A DNA stretch of 22,696 nucleotides from PNMQ01 sp964478775. Its GTDB lineage: Bacteria; Pseudomonadota; Alphaproteobacteria; Paracaedibacterales; CAIOTO01. Shown piece after piece: positions 1 to 8,018 of the stretch. The notes under the pieces were generated by a model. The model had not been told where the DNA came from. It made no database searches and saw only the letters and a list, made by a program, of their open reading frames with translations. The translations under genes were made by a program, and so were the position numbers. The DNA lies in contig CAYZJC010000027.1 of the NCBI GenBank assembly GCA_964478775.1, positions 1 to 22,696 on the forward strand, read 5' to 3'. Position 1 is the first letter of the stretch; every line of letters starts with the position of its first letter.

Positions 1-81
1 TGCACCTAATGGGGCTAACTATAATAATGCACCTAATGGGGCTAACTATAATAATGCACCTAATGGGGCTAACTATAATAA
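1..81 (+). repeat. 27-bp tandem repeat, three perfect copies
   Basis: Three identical head-to-tail 27-bp units lie at 1-27, 28-54 and 55-81, followed by a decayed partial unit. The unit length is a multiple of three and the repeat is in frame with the downstream coding region. It encodes three copies of the nonapeptide APNGANYNN and then a diverged MPNGG. The array touches the window edge, so the full copy number is unknown. Confidence 0.95.
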
Positions 82-430
82 TATGCCTAATGGTGGACAA
101 ACAGCATCTCTTCCAGTGATTTCTGCCATACAACCTGAGATATCTACAATGCAGCAAGTCGGCGCACCTGTATCTACACCAACCAACGCTGTAGCTGCAC
201 CGTCTATCGTCGCACAAGCACCAGTTGTTACAACAGCCACACAACCCGCTGTCGTTGACCAAAATGGAAATGTAATAGTCCAAACCATGGCAACGCAGCC
301 CGTAACAACCGTTGCAACACAACCAGCAACAATGGTTGTAACACAACCAACAACGACAACATCTCAAAATCCGCTTGCCAGTGCTGCAACATCGGCCGTG
401 CAAGGCTTGGTAGCCGGCCTCTTTTCATAA
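2..430 (+). CDS. 3' end of a repeat-containing Thr/Gln/Pro/Val-rich protein (5' partial)
   Basis: I do not recognise this protein. The frame is open from base 2 without a stop, so the gene begins outside the window; the ATG at 83 is internal to the frame and need not be the start. The visible 142 residues begin with three APNGANYNN repeats. A low-complexity region follows, with several TQP-type repeats (ATQPAV, ATQPVT, ATQPAT, VTQPTT), and the C-terminus is mildly hydrophobic, ending in GLVAGLFS. It has no cysteine and no catalytic motif. The composition suits an exposed linker or surface protein, which is inference only. It ends in two tandem stops (TAA TAA) and converges on mutY with a 73-nt gap that holds no clear terminator. 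Confidence 0.7.
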   Translation, partial: APNGANYNNAPNGANYNNAPNGANYNNMPNGGQTASLPVISAIQPEISTMQQVGAPVSTPTNAVAAPSIVAQAPVVTTATQPAVVDQNGNVIVQTMATQPVTTVATQPATMVVTQPTTTTSQNPLASAATSAVQGLVAGLFS

Positions 431-503
431 TAAGGTAAATTTTTTTCCCACCCTCACCTGTTGCGCTTCAGTGTTGAATGAACGAAATCAGTAAACAAAA
501 CAC

Positions 504-1595
504 TTAAGCATCTATCAGTTTAAATACTTTTCGCATCAATGTGGGCATTGCTATGCCCTCTAACTGGTTTAAAGGTGCCCACTTTGCCGTGCTGATATCC
601 TTTAAACAATCAAGGCTGATCTGACTTTTGACAACACTAAGGTCTAAGTCAAAATGCGTGAACACGTGACGAATGCTGGCAGGAAATTCATATAAAATAT
701 TTATATGTTCAAATGGGAAATGTGCGTCAAGCCATGTCATAGGTAAGACATGCAAATTTGCAAACAACCCTTTCGCAGGGCGTCTTAGCAGCAACACCTC
801 ATTGTGTTCATTCATCACAATATGAGCCTGACCTTCTTTATAGTCACGCTTTAATTTCTTTCCAACGACAGGAAAGGAATCAACCTGTCCCAGCACATAT
901 GCGCTACACACCCCTTTTAGGGGGCACACCTCACACTGGGCATTTTTGGGCCTGCACACTAAGGCCCCTAATTCCATCAACCCTTGTGCGAGTTGGTCAT
1001 TATCACAAACATCTGCAAAAGCCTTCACTTGCTTTGTCACACAAGCATTTAACAAAGGCCCCTTAGGTTCCCTCATGGCAAACAAACGCGACACAACCCG
1101 CATCACGTTACCGTCCACAGGCACAACAGCTTTATCAAAGGCTATGGCAGCAACAGCTGCACCTGTATACGGGCCAACACCTGGCAAGCTTAACAGGTCT
1201 TCAACTAGGGATGGGAAATAATCCCTCCCATTTTGTTGTTGACGCATCACAATTTCTCTCGCACTCGCCAATAGATTTTTTGCCCTAGAATAATACCCAA
1301 GCCCCTGCCATAAAACAGCAACATCATCCATACTCGCAGCCGCTAGTGTTTGAATAGTAGGAAACCTTTCTATGAAACGATAAAAATAGGGAACAACTGA
1401 CTGAACAGTTGTTTGTTGCAGCATAAATTCGCTCACCAACACATAATAAGGGTTCGCATCACGCGCGGTTAAAGCACGCCAAGGCAAACTTCTCTGGTTT
1501 TCCTTATACCACTTACAAAGCAATTGTTTATACATTTGTGGGTGTATATCAGCTTTATTTTCGTCAAGAATGTTTGAAATCAGGTTGACAGTCAT
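504..1595 (-). CDS. mutY: A/G-specific adenine glycosylase MutY
   Basis: MutY removes adenine mispaired with 8-oxoguanine in base-excision repair. All family signatures are visible (numbering from the ATG at 1595, 363 aa): the LPWR motif near residue 38, the catalytic Glu56 before MLQQT, the WQGLGYYSRA motif, the helix-hairpin-helix LPGVGPYTG at 137-145, the catalytic Asp161 in VDGNVMR, and a C-x6-C-x2-C-x5-C [4Fe-4S] loop at Cys214, 221, 224 and 230. The C-terminal part resembles the Nudix-like 8-oxoG-recognition domain. Start choice: TTG at 1610, ATG at 1595 (GGA upstream) or ATG at 1535, which would give a family-typical short N-terminus. The ATG at 1595 shares a CATG with the start of the divergent gene. 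Pairing with a DUF721 gene is common in alphaproteobacteria. Confidence 0.95.
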   Translation of the reverse strand: MTVNLISNILDENKADIHPQMYKQLLCKWYKENQRSLPWRALTARDANPYYVLVSEFMLQQTTVQSVVPYFYRFIERFPTIQTLAAASMDDVAVLWQGLGYYSRAKNLLASAREIVMRQQQNGRDYFPSLVEDLLSLPGVGPYTGAAVAAIAFDKAVVPVDGNVMRVVSRLFAMREPKGPLLNACVTKQVKAFADVCDNDQLAQGLMELGALVCRPKNAQCEVCPLKGVCSAYVLGQVDSFPVVGKKLKRDYKEGQAHIVMNEHNEVLLLRRPAKGLFANLHVLPMTWLDAHFPFEHINILYEFPASIRHVFTHFDLDLSVVKSQISLDCLKDISTAKWAPLNQLEGIAMPTLMRKVFKLIDA

Positions 1596-2169
1596 GGATG
1601 ATCCGGGCAATATAAATTTTATGAATTATACTAAAAATCAAACGCCGCATAAAACGAATTCTACGACGAATAAAAAGATTCGTAAGTTGAACGATCCTGC
1701 TCGTGCAATCATAAGTAGATTTAGTGAAAAATTTGGCAAAGTTTACGTGGAAATTTTGCAAAACTGGCCTTATATCATCGGCACGCGCTACGCCGAAATT
1801 GCAAAAGTTGCAAGTTTAAAATATATCAAAAACCCAAATGTTGCCAACCAAAGCGTTTTGACCGTAACCTGCCCTAGCGCACACATGCCACTTCTTCAAA
1901 TGCAAAGCCCACAAGTTCTCAATCGTATTAATGGGTATTTTGGCTATAATGCTGTTGTTCAAATCAAATATATTGCGGAAACCCAAAGGACGATAAAGCC
2001 CAAGCCAAAACCCATTCCCCAACGCATAAAAGCCGAATACAACCAAGAAATTAATAACTTAACCCAAACAATTGAAAATGATAATCTTAAAACAGCTTTG
2101 CGTAGACTTGGGGAAAGTTTATACCTAGCCAAACAGGAATCCCATGCTAACAAAACAAGACCTCATTGA
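1594..2169 (+). CDS. DUF721 / DciA-like protein
   Basis: This 191-aa protein carries the DUF721 pattern: a segment with W-P-x-I-I-G-x-R-Y, then a beta-rich stretch (SVLTVTCPSAHMPLLQM), then RINGYFGYNAVVQIKYI. DUF721 proteins are regarded as DciA homologues that assist loading of the replicative helicase in bacteria without DnaC; that role is family knowledge. The basic, low-complexity N-terminus (about 35 residues) and the Lys/Pro-rich linker before the C-terminal helix are probably flexible. An in-frame ATG at 1570 would add eight residues and overlap mutY further; I chose 1594 for an AGG nine bases upstream. Its last 26 bases overlap gshA, so the two are probably co-transcribed. Confidence 0.8.
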   Translation: MDDPGNINFMNYTKNQTPHKTNSTTNKKIRKLNDPARAIISRFSEKFGKVYVEILQNWPYIIGTRYAEIAKVASLKYIKNPNVANQSVLTVTCPSAHMPLLQMQSPQVLNRINGYFGYNAVVQIKYIAETQRTIKPKPKPIPQRIKAEYNQEINNLTQTIENDNLKTALRRLGESLYLAKQESHANKTRPH

Positions 2170-3322
2170 ATATTTCGCTTCTGGCAACAAAACAGCAGAC
2201 CACTTTAAAATAGGCATTGAATGGGAACAGTTCCTGTACAAAGACTTTGCAACAACACCAAGGCGCGCCACTTATGACGAACCAGGTGGTGTGAAGGACC
2301 TCTTGTTATACTTTAAACAATTTGGCTATGAACCCATTTTAGAAAACAACACAACTGTTATCGGCATGCATAACACAACTACCTTATGCAACCTTTCCAT
2401 AGAACCGGGTGGTCAATTTGAATTTGCAGCTTCACCAGTCAGCACCTTACAGCAAGCAATAGAACAAGCAGTAACGTATAAAAACCAATTACAGCAAGCT
2501 GCAAAAGATTTAAATATCGCCATAAAGGCATTTGGATTTGACCCAATAAGTTCACGTGATGACGTCCCCTGGATGCCCAAAAACAGATATGACATCATGA
2601 AAGCATATATGCCAACAGTGGGAACGCTGGGCCTTGATATGATGAAACGCACATGCACCATGCAGGTCAATTTAGACTATAGCAGTGAACAAGATATGCA
2701 AAACAAAATGAAGGTATCTATGGCCCTTCAGCCTATGATTAGCGCTTGCTTTGCAAACTCAAATATAATTGAAAACACACTATCACCCTATCAAGCCTTT
2801 CGTACATTTATCTGGCAACACACAGACCCACACCGGACAGGAATTTTACCATTTGTGTTTGACAATAATTTTGGGTTTGAAAGTTATGTCGATTATTTAA
2901 CAGAGGTACCCATGTATTTTATCAAAAGAAATGGTAAATACATTAATGTCGCCGGACAATCATTTAAAACCTTCATGACAAAAGGACTTCATATCAATGG
3001 CACCCTTGAAACAGCTACATTAGCAGATTTTGAAGACCATCTAACAACTGCATTTCCTGAAGTACGCCTTAAACGCTTTATTGAATTAAGAGGCGCTGAT
3101 AGTGGCGACATTGAAAAAGTCATTGAACTTACCACCTTTTGGACACACCTTTTTTATACCCCTCAAAACCTCAGCTTTGCCCTAGACTATATTAAAGACT
3201 GGACAGCAGAGGATATAGAACACCTCTATAAAAAAGTTCCTCTGCATGGGCCCGATGCAATCTTTCATGACAAAACATTGGCCCAGCACTATCAAAATAT
3301 TTGTGATTATCTGGGCCGATAG
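2144..3322 (+). CDS. gshA: Glutamate-cysteine ligase, GCS2 (alphaproteobacterial/plant) type
   Basis: This enzyme joins glutamate to cysteine using ATP, the first step of glutathione synthesis in the cytoplasm. Family features seen: KIGIEWEQF near residue 22, the NLSIEPGGQFEFAASP block at about 83-98, the FGFDP and MMKRTCTMQVNLDY segments (residues 121-180), and FIELRGADSG near residue 315. An AGGA lies about eight bases before the ATG. The protein has 392 residues, whereas family members of this type are usually about 450. Alignment from memory suggests the last 50-60 residues are missing while the core is complete. It overlaps the preceding DUF721 gene by 26 bp and converges on map with a 29-nt gap. 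No gshB is visible here. Confidence 0.92.
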   Translation: MLTKQDLIEYFASGNKTADHFKIGIEWEQFLYKDFATTPRRATYDEPGGVKDLLLYFKQFGYEPILENNTTVIGMHNTTTLCNLSIEPGGQFEFAASPVSTLQQAIEQAVTYKNQLQQAAKDLNIAIKAFGFDPISSRDDVPWMPKNRYDIMKAYMPTVGTLGLDMMKRTCTMQVNLDYSSEQDMQNKMKVSMALQPMISACFANSNIIENTLSPYQAFRTFIWQHTDPHRTGILPFVFDNNFGFESYVDYLTEVPMYFIKRNGKYINVAGQSFKTFMTKGLHINGTLETATLADFEDHLTTAFPEVRLKRFIELRGADSGDIEKVIELTTFWTHLFYTPQNLSFALDYIKDWTAEDIEHLYKKVPLHGPDAIFHDKTLAQHYQNICDYLGR

Positions 3323-3351
3323 ATTATTTCTATAGCCTTTCTATGCGTTAT

Positions 3352-4170
3352 TTACGAAACTGTAAAAATCTCAACACCGTTTGCGGTTACACCAAGTGTA
3401 TGTTCATATTGTGCTGACAATGACCTATCGCGTGTCACAGCAGTCCAGCCATCTTCTAAAATTTTAACACCAAACTTACCGGCATTGATCATAGGCTCAA
3501 TGGTAAAAAACATCCCCTCTTGCAAAACAGGTCCTGCTCCCGGTTCTCCATAATGCACAACAGAAGGTGCATCATGGAAAATGCGCCCAATGCCATGTCC
3601 GCAAAAATCGCGCACAACTGAAAAGCCATTTTTTTCAGCAAAACTTTGAATAGCGTGCCCAATATCGCCAAAAGTGTTACCTGGTTTCACAACGTCAATC
3701 GCGCGCATCAAGCTTTCATACGTCACATTCATTAATTTTTCAGCCCGCAACGGCACTTTTCCAATGCCAAACATGCGGCTTGAATCACCGTACCAACCAT
3801 CTACAATGACGGTAACGTCTACGTTAATAATATCACCTGTAACAAGCTTCTTGGGCCCAGGTATGCCATGACATACCACATGGTTAATAGATGTGCATAT
3901 AGACTTTGGAAAGCCGTGATAGCCTAATGGCGCTGGAATAGCGTTGTGGGAAATAATCCAGTCATGACAAAAGGTATTCAATTCATCTGTTGTTATGCCA
4001 GCCTTTACAAATGGGGTGATATAGTCAAGCAATTGTGATGCTAACTTACCTGCTTTACGCATACCTTCAAAGTCTTCAGTTTTGTGAATTTTAATTTTAC
4101 GTGAATCACCGTAATCATCATGGTCGTGTTGACAGTGTTCGGTGTGTACATGTTGTTGTTGCTTAATCAT
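3352..4170 (-). CDS. map: Methionine aminopeptidase, type I, with His-rich N-terminal extension
   Basis: Map removes the initiator methionine from nascent proteins, using two metal ions. All five metal ligands of the family are present: Asp118 (NVDVT), Asp129 (YGDSS), His192 (GHGIGR), Glu225 (TIEPM) and Glu256 (YEHT). The active-site His101 in CHGIPGP is also there. The domain proper starts at about residue 26, so the first 25 residues are extra compared with E. coli Map. They contain five histidines, one cysteine and several Asp/Glu between residues 7 and 22, a composition suited to metal binding. No other ATG or GTG lies close enough to remove this tail and still leave the catalytic domain intact. 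It follows rpsD on the same strand but is separated by a terminator. Confidence 0.95.
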   Translation of the reverse strand: MIKQQQHVHTEHCQHDHDDYGDSRKIKIHKTEDFEGMRKAGKLASQLLDYITPFVKAGITTDELNTFCHDWIISHNAIPAPLGYHGFPKSICTSINHVVCHGIPGPKKLVTGDIINVDVTVIVDGWYGDSSRMFGIGKVPLRAEKLMNVTYESLMRAIDVVKPGNTFGDIGHAIQSFAEKNGFSVVRDFCGHGIGRIFHDAPSVVHYGEPGAGPVLQEGMFFTIEPMINAGKFGVKILEDGWTAVTRDRSLSAQYEHTLGVTANGVEIFTVS

Positions 4171-4215
4171 GAGCTGTTACCTTTTTTGAAAAGTAGATGA
4201 TAAATATTAGATTGT

Positions 4216-4246
4216 AAAAACCCCACGCATCTGAGGAAGGTGGGGC
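4216..4246 (-). terminator. Rho-independent terminator of rpsD
   Basis: Read on the minus strand, a GCCCCAC arm is followed by a loop of about 13 nt, a GTGGGG arm and a run of five T. It starts about 25 nt after the rpsD stop codon and separates rpsD from map. The stem is only six strong pairs. Confidence 0.7.
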
Positions 4247-4270
4247 TTTAAAATTTTGTTTTCAGTCACA

Positions 4271-4885
4271 TTAACGTGAGTAGAATTCAACAACTAAGTG
4301 TGGTTCCATTTGAACAGGGTATGGAATATCCATGAATTTTGGTACACGAATAAACTTACCTTTCATGGTTTTGTGGTCAGCTTCAACGTAGTCAGGAACA
4401 TCACGTTCTGCAAGTTGAGTAGCACCCAATACCATTGGATTTTCTTTCATGGAATCAACAACTGTAATTTCATCACCTTCTTTTACGAGGTATGATGGAA
4501 TGTTGACTCTTTTTCCGTTAACACGGATGTGGCCATGGTTCACGATCTGACGTGCAGCAAATACTGTAGGAACAAACTTCATACGGTACACAACTGCGTC
4601 AAGTCTGCGTTCTAGCAAACCAACCATGTTTTCAGAAGTGTCACCCTTACGGCGCACTGCTTCGTCATACATACGACGGAACTGCTTTTCGCTAATGTTG
4701 CCATAGTAGCCTTTTAATTTTTGTTTAGCCCGCAACTGAACACCGTAGTCAGATGGTTTTGAGCGTTGTTGACCATGTTGGCCAGGTCCATATGCGCGTG
4801 TGGAGAACGGGCTTTTTGCTCGACCCCAAAGATTCACACCCAAGCGACGGTCGATTTTGTGTTTTGCGGTAACGCGTTTTGTCAT
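4271..4885 (-). CDS. rpsD: 30S ribosomal protein S4
   Basis: S4 is a primary 16S rRNA-binding protein that nucleates assembly of the small subunit. The 204-residue length is typical. The N-terminal part has the RRLG..LWGR, YGPGQHGQ and RAKQKLKGYYGNISEKQFRR segments. The S4 RNA-binding domain spans about residues 93-155 (ERRLDAVVYR, ARQIVNHGHIRVNGKRVNIPS). It is the cysteine-free form: the zinc-binding cysteines of some S4 proteins are replaced, as usual in alphaproteobacteria. An AGGCAA element precedes the ATG. It appears monocistronic, with a promoter at 4940-4969 and a terminator at 4216-4246. Confidence 0.98.
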   Translation of the reverse strand: MTKRVTAKHKIDRRLGVNLWGRAKSPFSTRAYGPGQHGQQRSKPSDYGVQLRAKQKLKGYYGNISEKQFRRMYDEAVRRKGDTSENMVGLLERRLDAVVYRMKFVPTVFAARQIVNHGHIRVNGKRVNIPSYLVKEGDEITVVDSMKENPMVLGATQLAERDVPDYVEADHKTMKGKFIRVPKFMDIPYPVQMEPHLVVEFYSR

Positions 4886-4939
4886 TGCTATTTGCCTATA
4901 TGCTTTAGAAAAACGTTAATATTCAACTATTTGAAAGAA

Positions 4940-4969
4940 AATTTACCATGACTTTACATACTTTGTCAA
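4940..4969 (-). promoter_or_regulatory. Sigma70-type promoter of rpsD
   Basis: On the minus strand a perfect TTGACA (-35) at 4969-4964 is separated by 18 nt from TAAATT (-10) at 4945-4940, about 55 nt upstream of the rpsD start codon. It is the only near-consensus promoter in the gap after the AI-2E/PerM gene. Confidence 0.6.
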
Positions 4970-4988
4970 GCTTTAGCTGCTCACCAGC

Positions 4989-6062
4989 TTAATATTTTTG
5001 CTGCTCAACAAAATAAAACCTAAATTCCTTAAATATCACTAGCGAAATTGCCGCTACTGGGATAGCGAGGATAATTCCTTGGAAACCAAACCAGGTGGCC
5101 CCTGTTAGAATGGCAAAGAGAATCCACACAGGGTGAAGCCCAAGCTTGCTACCCAGCAATTTGGGAACAATAACCTTGCCTTCAATAATCATAATCGCCA
5201 AATAAACGATGAAGATGCTTCCAATTTGCCCCCAGGAAACAAAACCAACAAACGCAATGCTGAGCGAACTGATAAGCCCCACAACAAAGCCTAAATATGG
5301 AATGAATGAAAGTATGCCTGAAACCAACCCTATTAATATTGCCCGATCAAGACCAAGAAGACTTAAAGCTGCACAATACAAGACAGATAACACAACACAA
5401 ACGCCGCTTTGCGCAAGCAGGTAAGAGGATATTGTGCTATCAATTTTTGAAAGGCACCTTAAATAAAATTGACGATGCTGGGACTTTTTAAAAAAACTTA
5501 AGCAATAATTTGAAAAGCTCAACCAATCACGAAGCAAATAAAACATAATGATGGGAGAAATCAAAAGCAGCGAGACCGTGTTCGCCAATAACAATCCATT
5601 GCTAAGCAAGTTACCAAATGAATTAACAGCCCATTCAATAATTTTACCATAGTGTTGTGAAAGATTCGTTTGTAAAAGCGGCGCTGTAAGACCCTTGTCT
5701 GCGGTAAAGGGTAACAAACCATCTGTTCGACTCATCAACCTATCGTACAGCAAAGGGATTTCTTTTGACAACTCAACAAATTCCCTTTTAAACAAAGGAA
5801 TCACGTAGCTTGAAATCAAAACCAAACCTAAAATCAAGCTTAGCATCAAAAAGGACGCACTGACCCCTCTTGGAATGTATTTATCAACCCTCACAGCTAT
5901 TTTATTTAGAAGGTACGCCCCAATAAAACCAATGATAAAGGGCTCTAGGATATTCCAAACACTATCAATAAAAAGATATAAAGGAAAACCTATAACCACA
6001 CACAAGGTAATGCGTTTATAAAATTCATGATGTGCGATAATGCGCGAAAAAAATGTGAACAT
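4989..6062 (-). CDS. AI-2E/PerM-family membrane transporter
   Basis: This is a 357-aa integral membrane protein of the AI-2E transporter (PerM/YdiK) family. It has two hydrophobic segments before residue 85, a hydrophilic region with KREFVELSKEIPLLYDRL around 105-125, and a hydrophobic C-terminal half with the family-typical IGLVSGILSFIPYLGFVVG and HPVWILFAILTGATWFGFQG blocks. Substrates of most members are unknown; some export AI-2, others act as sodium/proton antiporters, so the substrate is not assigned. Its 5' end overlaps the CDP-alcohol phosphatidyltransferase gene by 38 bp, which implies translational coupling. The same gene pair recurs in alphaproteobacteria, often followed there by hda-like and ppk genes; here rpsD follows instead. 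Confidence 0.88.
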   Translation of the reverse strand: MFTFFSRIIAHHEFYKRITLCVVIGFPLYLFIDSVWNILEPFIIGFIGAYLLNKIAVRVDKYIPRGVSASFLMLSLILGLVLISSYVIPLFKREFVELSKEIPLLYDRLMSRTDGLLPFTADKGLTAPLLQTNLSQHYGKIIEWAVNSFGNLLSNGLLLANTVSLLLISPIIMFYLLRDWLSFSNYCLSFFKKSQHRQFYLRCLSKIDSTISSYLLAQSGVCVVLSVLYCAALSLLGLDRAILIGLVSGILSFIPYLGFVVGLISSLSIAFVGFVSWGQIGSIFIVYLAIMIIEGKVIVPKLLGSKLGLHPVWILFAILTGATWFGFQGIILAIPVAAISLVIFKEFRFYFVEQQKY

Positions 6063-6687
6063 AACCTATTCCAGAAAGCAATGTTGTAAGGTAAGACCCA
6101 TAAAACAACAATAGAACAGTTATGTAAACGAGTCGATAGGAAAATGAAAATGCCTCTAGGCTTTGCAGCAGCAATGTGGGTTTGAAAACATCAGCAATAT
6201 CAAGCAGTGAATATACCTGGCCTAACAAGTGTGTAGAGTGCCAGCTGATCAACATCACAACAAGCATTAACATTAACACCATAAAGGTATTAATTTTACT
6301 AATCAGTAATGGTGGCAGGCTTTTCACATTTCTTTTTTTACTAAGGAAATAGGCGCCTGCTAAAATCGCCAGATCACGCCCAATGACACACCATGCAAGG
6401 GTAAAAAAGAAAGGCTGCGTCAACATCATATACAAAAACAAAGTCAACACAAGGGCTTTATCAGCAATCGGGTCAAATATTTTTCCAAAAGAACTTTCGC
6501 ACCTCAGTAACCTTGCTGTAAAACCATCTAGCCAGTCTGTAAAACCAGCAATAGACATTAAACCAATAGCCAAAGGGAAGTTTTGCTGATGAAAAAAGTA
6601 AACAATAAAGGGGCCAGAAATGAATCTAAACCCCGATAAATAGTTCGGAATCATTTGTTTTGAAAACGCAGATACCAAACAGCTCAT
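6025..6687 (-). CDS. CDP-alcohol phosphatidyltransferase (PgsA-like)
   Basis: This membrane enzyme transfers a phosphatidyl group from CDP-diacylglycerol to an alcohol; the likely product is phosphatidylglycerol phosphate, by resemblance to PgsA. The signature D-x2-D-G-x2-A-R-x8-G-x3-D-x3-D is complete at residues 51-76 (Asp51, Asp54, Gly55, Ala58, Arg59, Gly68, Asp72, Asp76). The N-terminus (IPNYLSGFRFISGP) matches the IPN-LT-LR start of the family, and four to five hydrophobic segments follow. The 220-aa length is normal. It lies 16 nt downstream of ndk and overlaps the AI-2E/PerM gene, so ndk, this gene and the transporter gene may form one transcript. Alphaproteobacteria often carry a second, true pgsA elsewhere, so no symbol is given. 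Confidence 0.88.
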   Translation of the reverse strand: MSCLVSAFSKQMIPNYLSGFRFISGPFIVYFFHQQNFPLAIGLMSIAGFTDWLDGFTARLLRCESSFGKIFDPIADKALVLTLFLYMMLTQPFFFTLAWCVIGRDLAILAGAYFLSKKRNVKSLPPLLISKINTFMVLMLMLVVMLISWHSTHLLGQVYSLLDIADVFKPTLLLQSLEAFSFSYRLVYITVLLLFYGSYLTTLLSGIGYVHIFFAHYRTS

Positions 6688-6703
6688 AATTCAAACCTAA
6701 TGT

Positions 6704-7126
6704 TTAGCCTACAATTTCAAGTGAGCTAAAGAAGTATGAAATTTCAATGGCAGCATTTTCAGCAGAATCTGAACCATGCACTGAGTTTGCTTCAATAGAT
6801 TCAGCAAATTCTTTACGAATTGTATTTTCTGCAGCATTGGCTGGGTTTGTAGCCCCCATCAAGTCACGGTAACATGTAACAGCTTCTTCACCTTCAAGAA
6901 CCTGCACAACAACTGGACCTGAACACATAAATGTGCATAAATCGTTAAAGAATGCACGTTCTGCATGAACTGCATAAAAACCTTCCGCTTGTGCACGAGA
7001 TAACCAAATTCTTTTTTGTGCTATGATTTGAAGACCAGCATCTTCAATTTTCGCATTTATTTTACCTGTTAAATTGCGACGTGTCGCATCTGGCTTTAAA
7101 ATTGAGAGTGTGCGTTGTAGAGACAC
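6704..7126 (-). CDS. ndk: Nucleoside diphosphate kinase
   Basis: Ndk moves the gamma-phosphate of ATP to other nucleoside diphosphates through a phosphohistidine. The active-site His117 lies in NSVHGSD, with Lys11 in ILKPDA and the RxLMGATNP block at about 87-95 also conserved. The 140-aa length is standard. The start is GTG, supported by AAAGG nine bases upstream. One departure from the usual family is Cys64/Cys68 in the FNDLCTFMCSGP stretch, where PF..L..F..SGP is typical. Confidence 0.97.
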   Translation of the reverse strand: MSLQRTLSILKPDATRRNLTGKINAKIEDAGLQIIAQKRIWLSRAQAEGFYAVHAERAFFNDLCTFMCSGPVVVQVLEGEEAVTCYRDLMGATNPANAAENTIRKEFAESIEANSVHGSDSAENAAIEISYFFSSLEIVG

Positions 7127-7314
7127 AATGTTGTACCTTTGTAGATAGTAATTACTTCTTACTTTTTAGATGATCACAAAAAAAATTGCAAGTGTTTGCT
7201 ATTGTTTTTGCTTAAAAAGTAAAAAACATTCACAAAAGAAAAGATATTTGAAACAAAAAACCACATGCACAATAACCACAACCTACAGACCTATGTGCCT
7301 TTTCCACCTATCGG

Positions 7315-7809
7315 TTATGCAACAGCTTCCAGCAATTCAATTGGCACACCTGGCTGCTTTTTAGGCGTTCTAATAACCATCAACGACTTTAACTTTGATA
7401 CCAAATGATATTTTGAAAGATGCGTAGATAAAAATTCTTGATAAGCTTCAAAGTCTTGTGCCACTATTTTTAGCAAAAAGTCAGCTGAACCTGTCACGAC
7501 ATAACATTCACGCACAAGTGGCCATTGTTGAATCTGTAGTTCAAAAGCACGAACATCAGAGTCATTTTGACTAGATAATGTAATTTCGCAAAACAACGTC
7601 ACGGCAAAGCCTAGTGTCGCTGGGTCAAGGTTTGCTTGGTAACTTGAAATGATGCCTTGCTCTTCTAATGTATTGACGCGGCGAAGACATGGCGGAGCTG
7701 ATATGCCTGCACGGCGCGCAAGCTCTACATTAGTCATTCGACCATTAGTTTGAATGTTTTCCAGAATACTCAAATCAATTTTGTCGAGTTTAAAATTTTT
7801 AAAGTTCAT
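7315..7809 (-). CDS. Lrp/AsnC-family transcriptional regulator
   Basis: This is a leucine-responsive/AsnC-type DNA-binding protein of 164 residues (168 if started at the ATG at 7821). The N-terminal winged HTH reads LDKIDLSILENIQTNGR then ELARRAGISAPPCLRRVNTLE. The C-terminal RAM ligand-binding domain includes VRECYVVTGSADFLLKIVA. Members bind amino acids and control amino-acid metabolism genes; the ligand cannot be read from the sequence. GAG seven bases before the ATG at 7809 favours that start. The gene stands alone, and a palindrome lies just upstream (7852-7865), so autoregulation is plausible. Confidence 0.93.
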   Translation of the reverse strand: MNFKNFKLDKIDLSILENIQTNGRMTNVELARRAGISAPPCLRRVNTLEEQGIISSYQANLDPATLGFAVTLFCEITLSSQNDSDVRAFELQIQQWPLVRECYVVTGSADFLLKIVAQDFEAYQEFLSTHLSKYHLVSKLKSLMVIRTPKKQPGVPIELLEAVA

Positions 7810-7851
7810 AACGTATCTCATATTATTTTTAGCTATTGTTGTAAAATTATA

Positions 7852-7865
7852 TTGCCTAAAGGCAA
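7852..7865. promoter_or_regulatory. Perfect inverted repeat upstream of the Lrp/AsnC gene
   Basis: TTGCC-TAAA-GGCAA is a perfect 5-bp inverted repeat with a 4-nt spacer, centred about 50 nt before the regulator's start codon. It could be an operator for autoregulation or a small hairpin in the leader. It does not match the E. coli Lrp consensus closely. Confidence 0.35.
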
Positions 7866-8018
7866 ACTAAAAGTCAACGTATTGGCCGATTGAAGAAATT
7901 TTGTTTTTTCAACCACATTAAGTTAAATTAATTAAATTTTTTTTAAATTACAAGTGTTATGTTAGATTTTCCAAGCCTTTTGAGTATAAATATTAAAACC
8001 CATCACTAAAAAAATAGA

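Noticed and set aside
7932..7946. TTAA-ATTTTTT-TTAA spacing upstream of the Lrp/AsnC gene, formally a CtrA half-match
   Set aside because: It lies in a run of overlapping TTAA and T-tracts, lacks the flanking C/G of the full box and has no promoter context; low complexity explains it.
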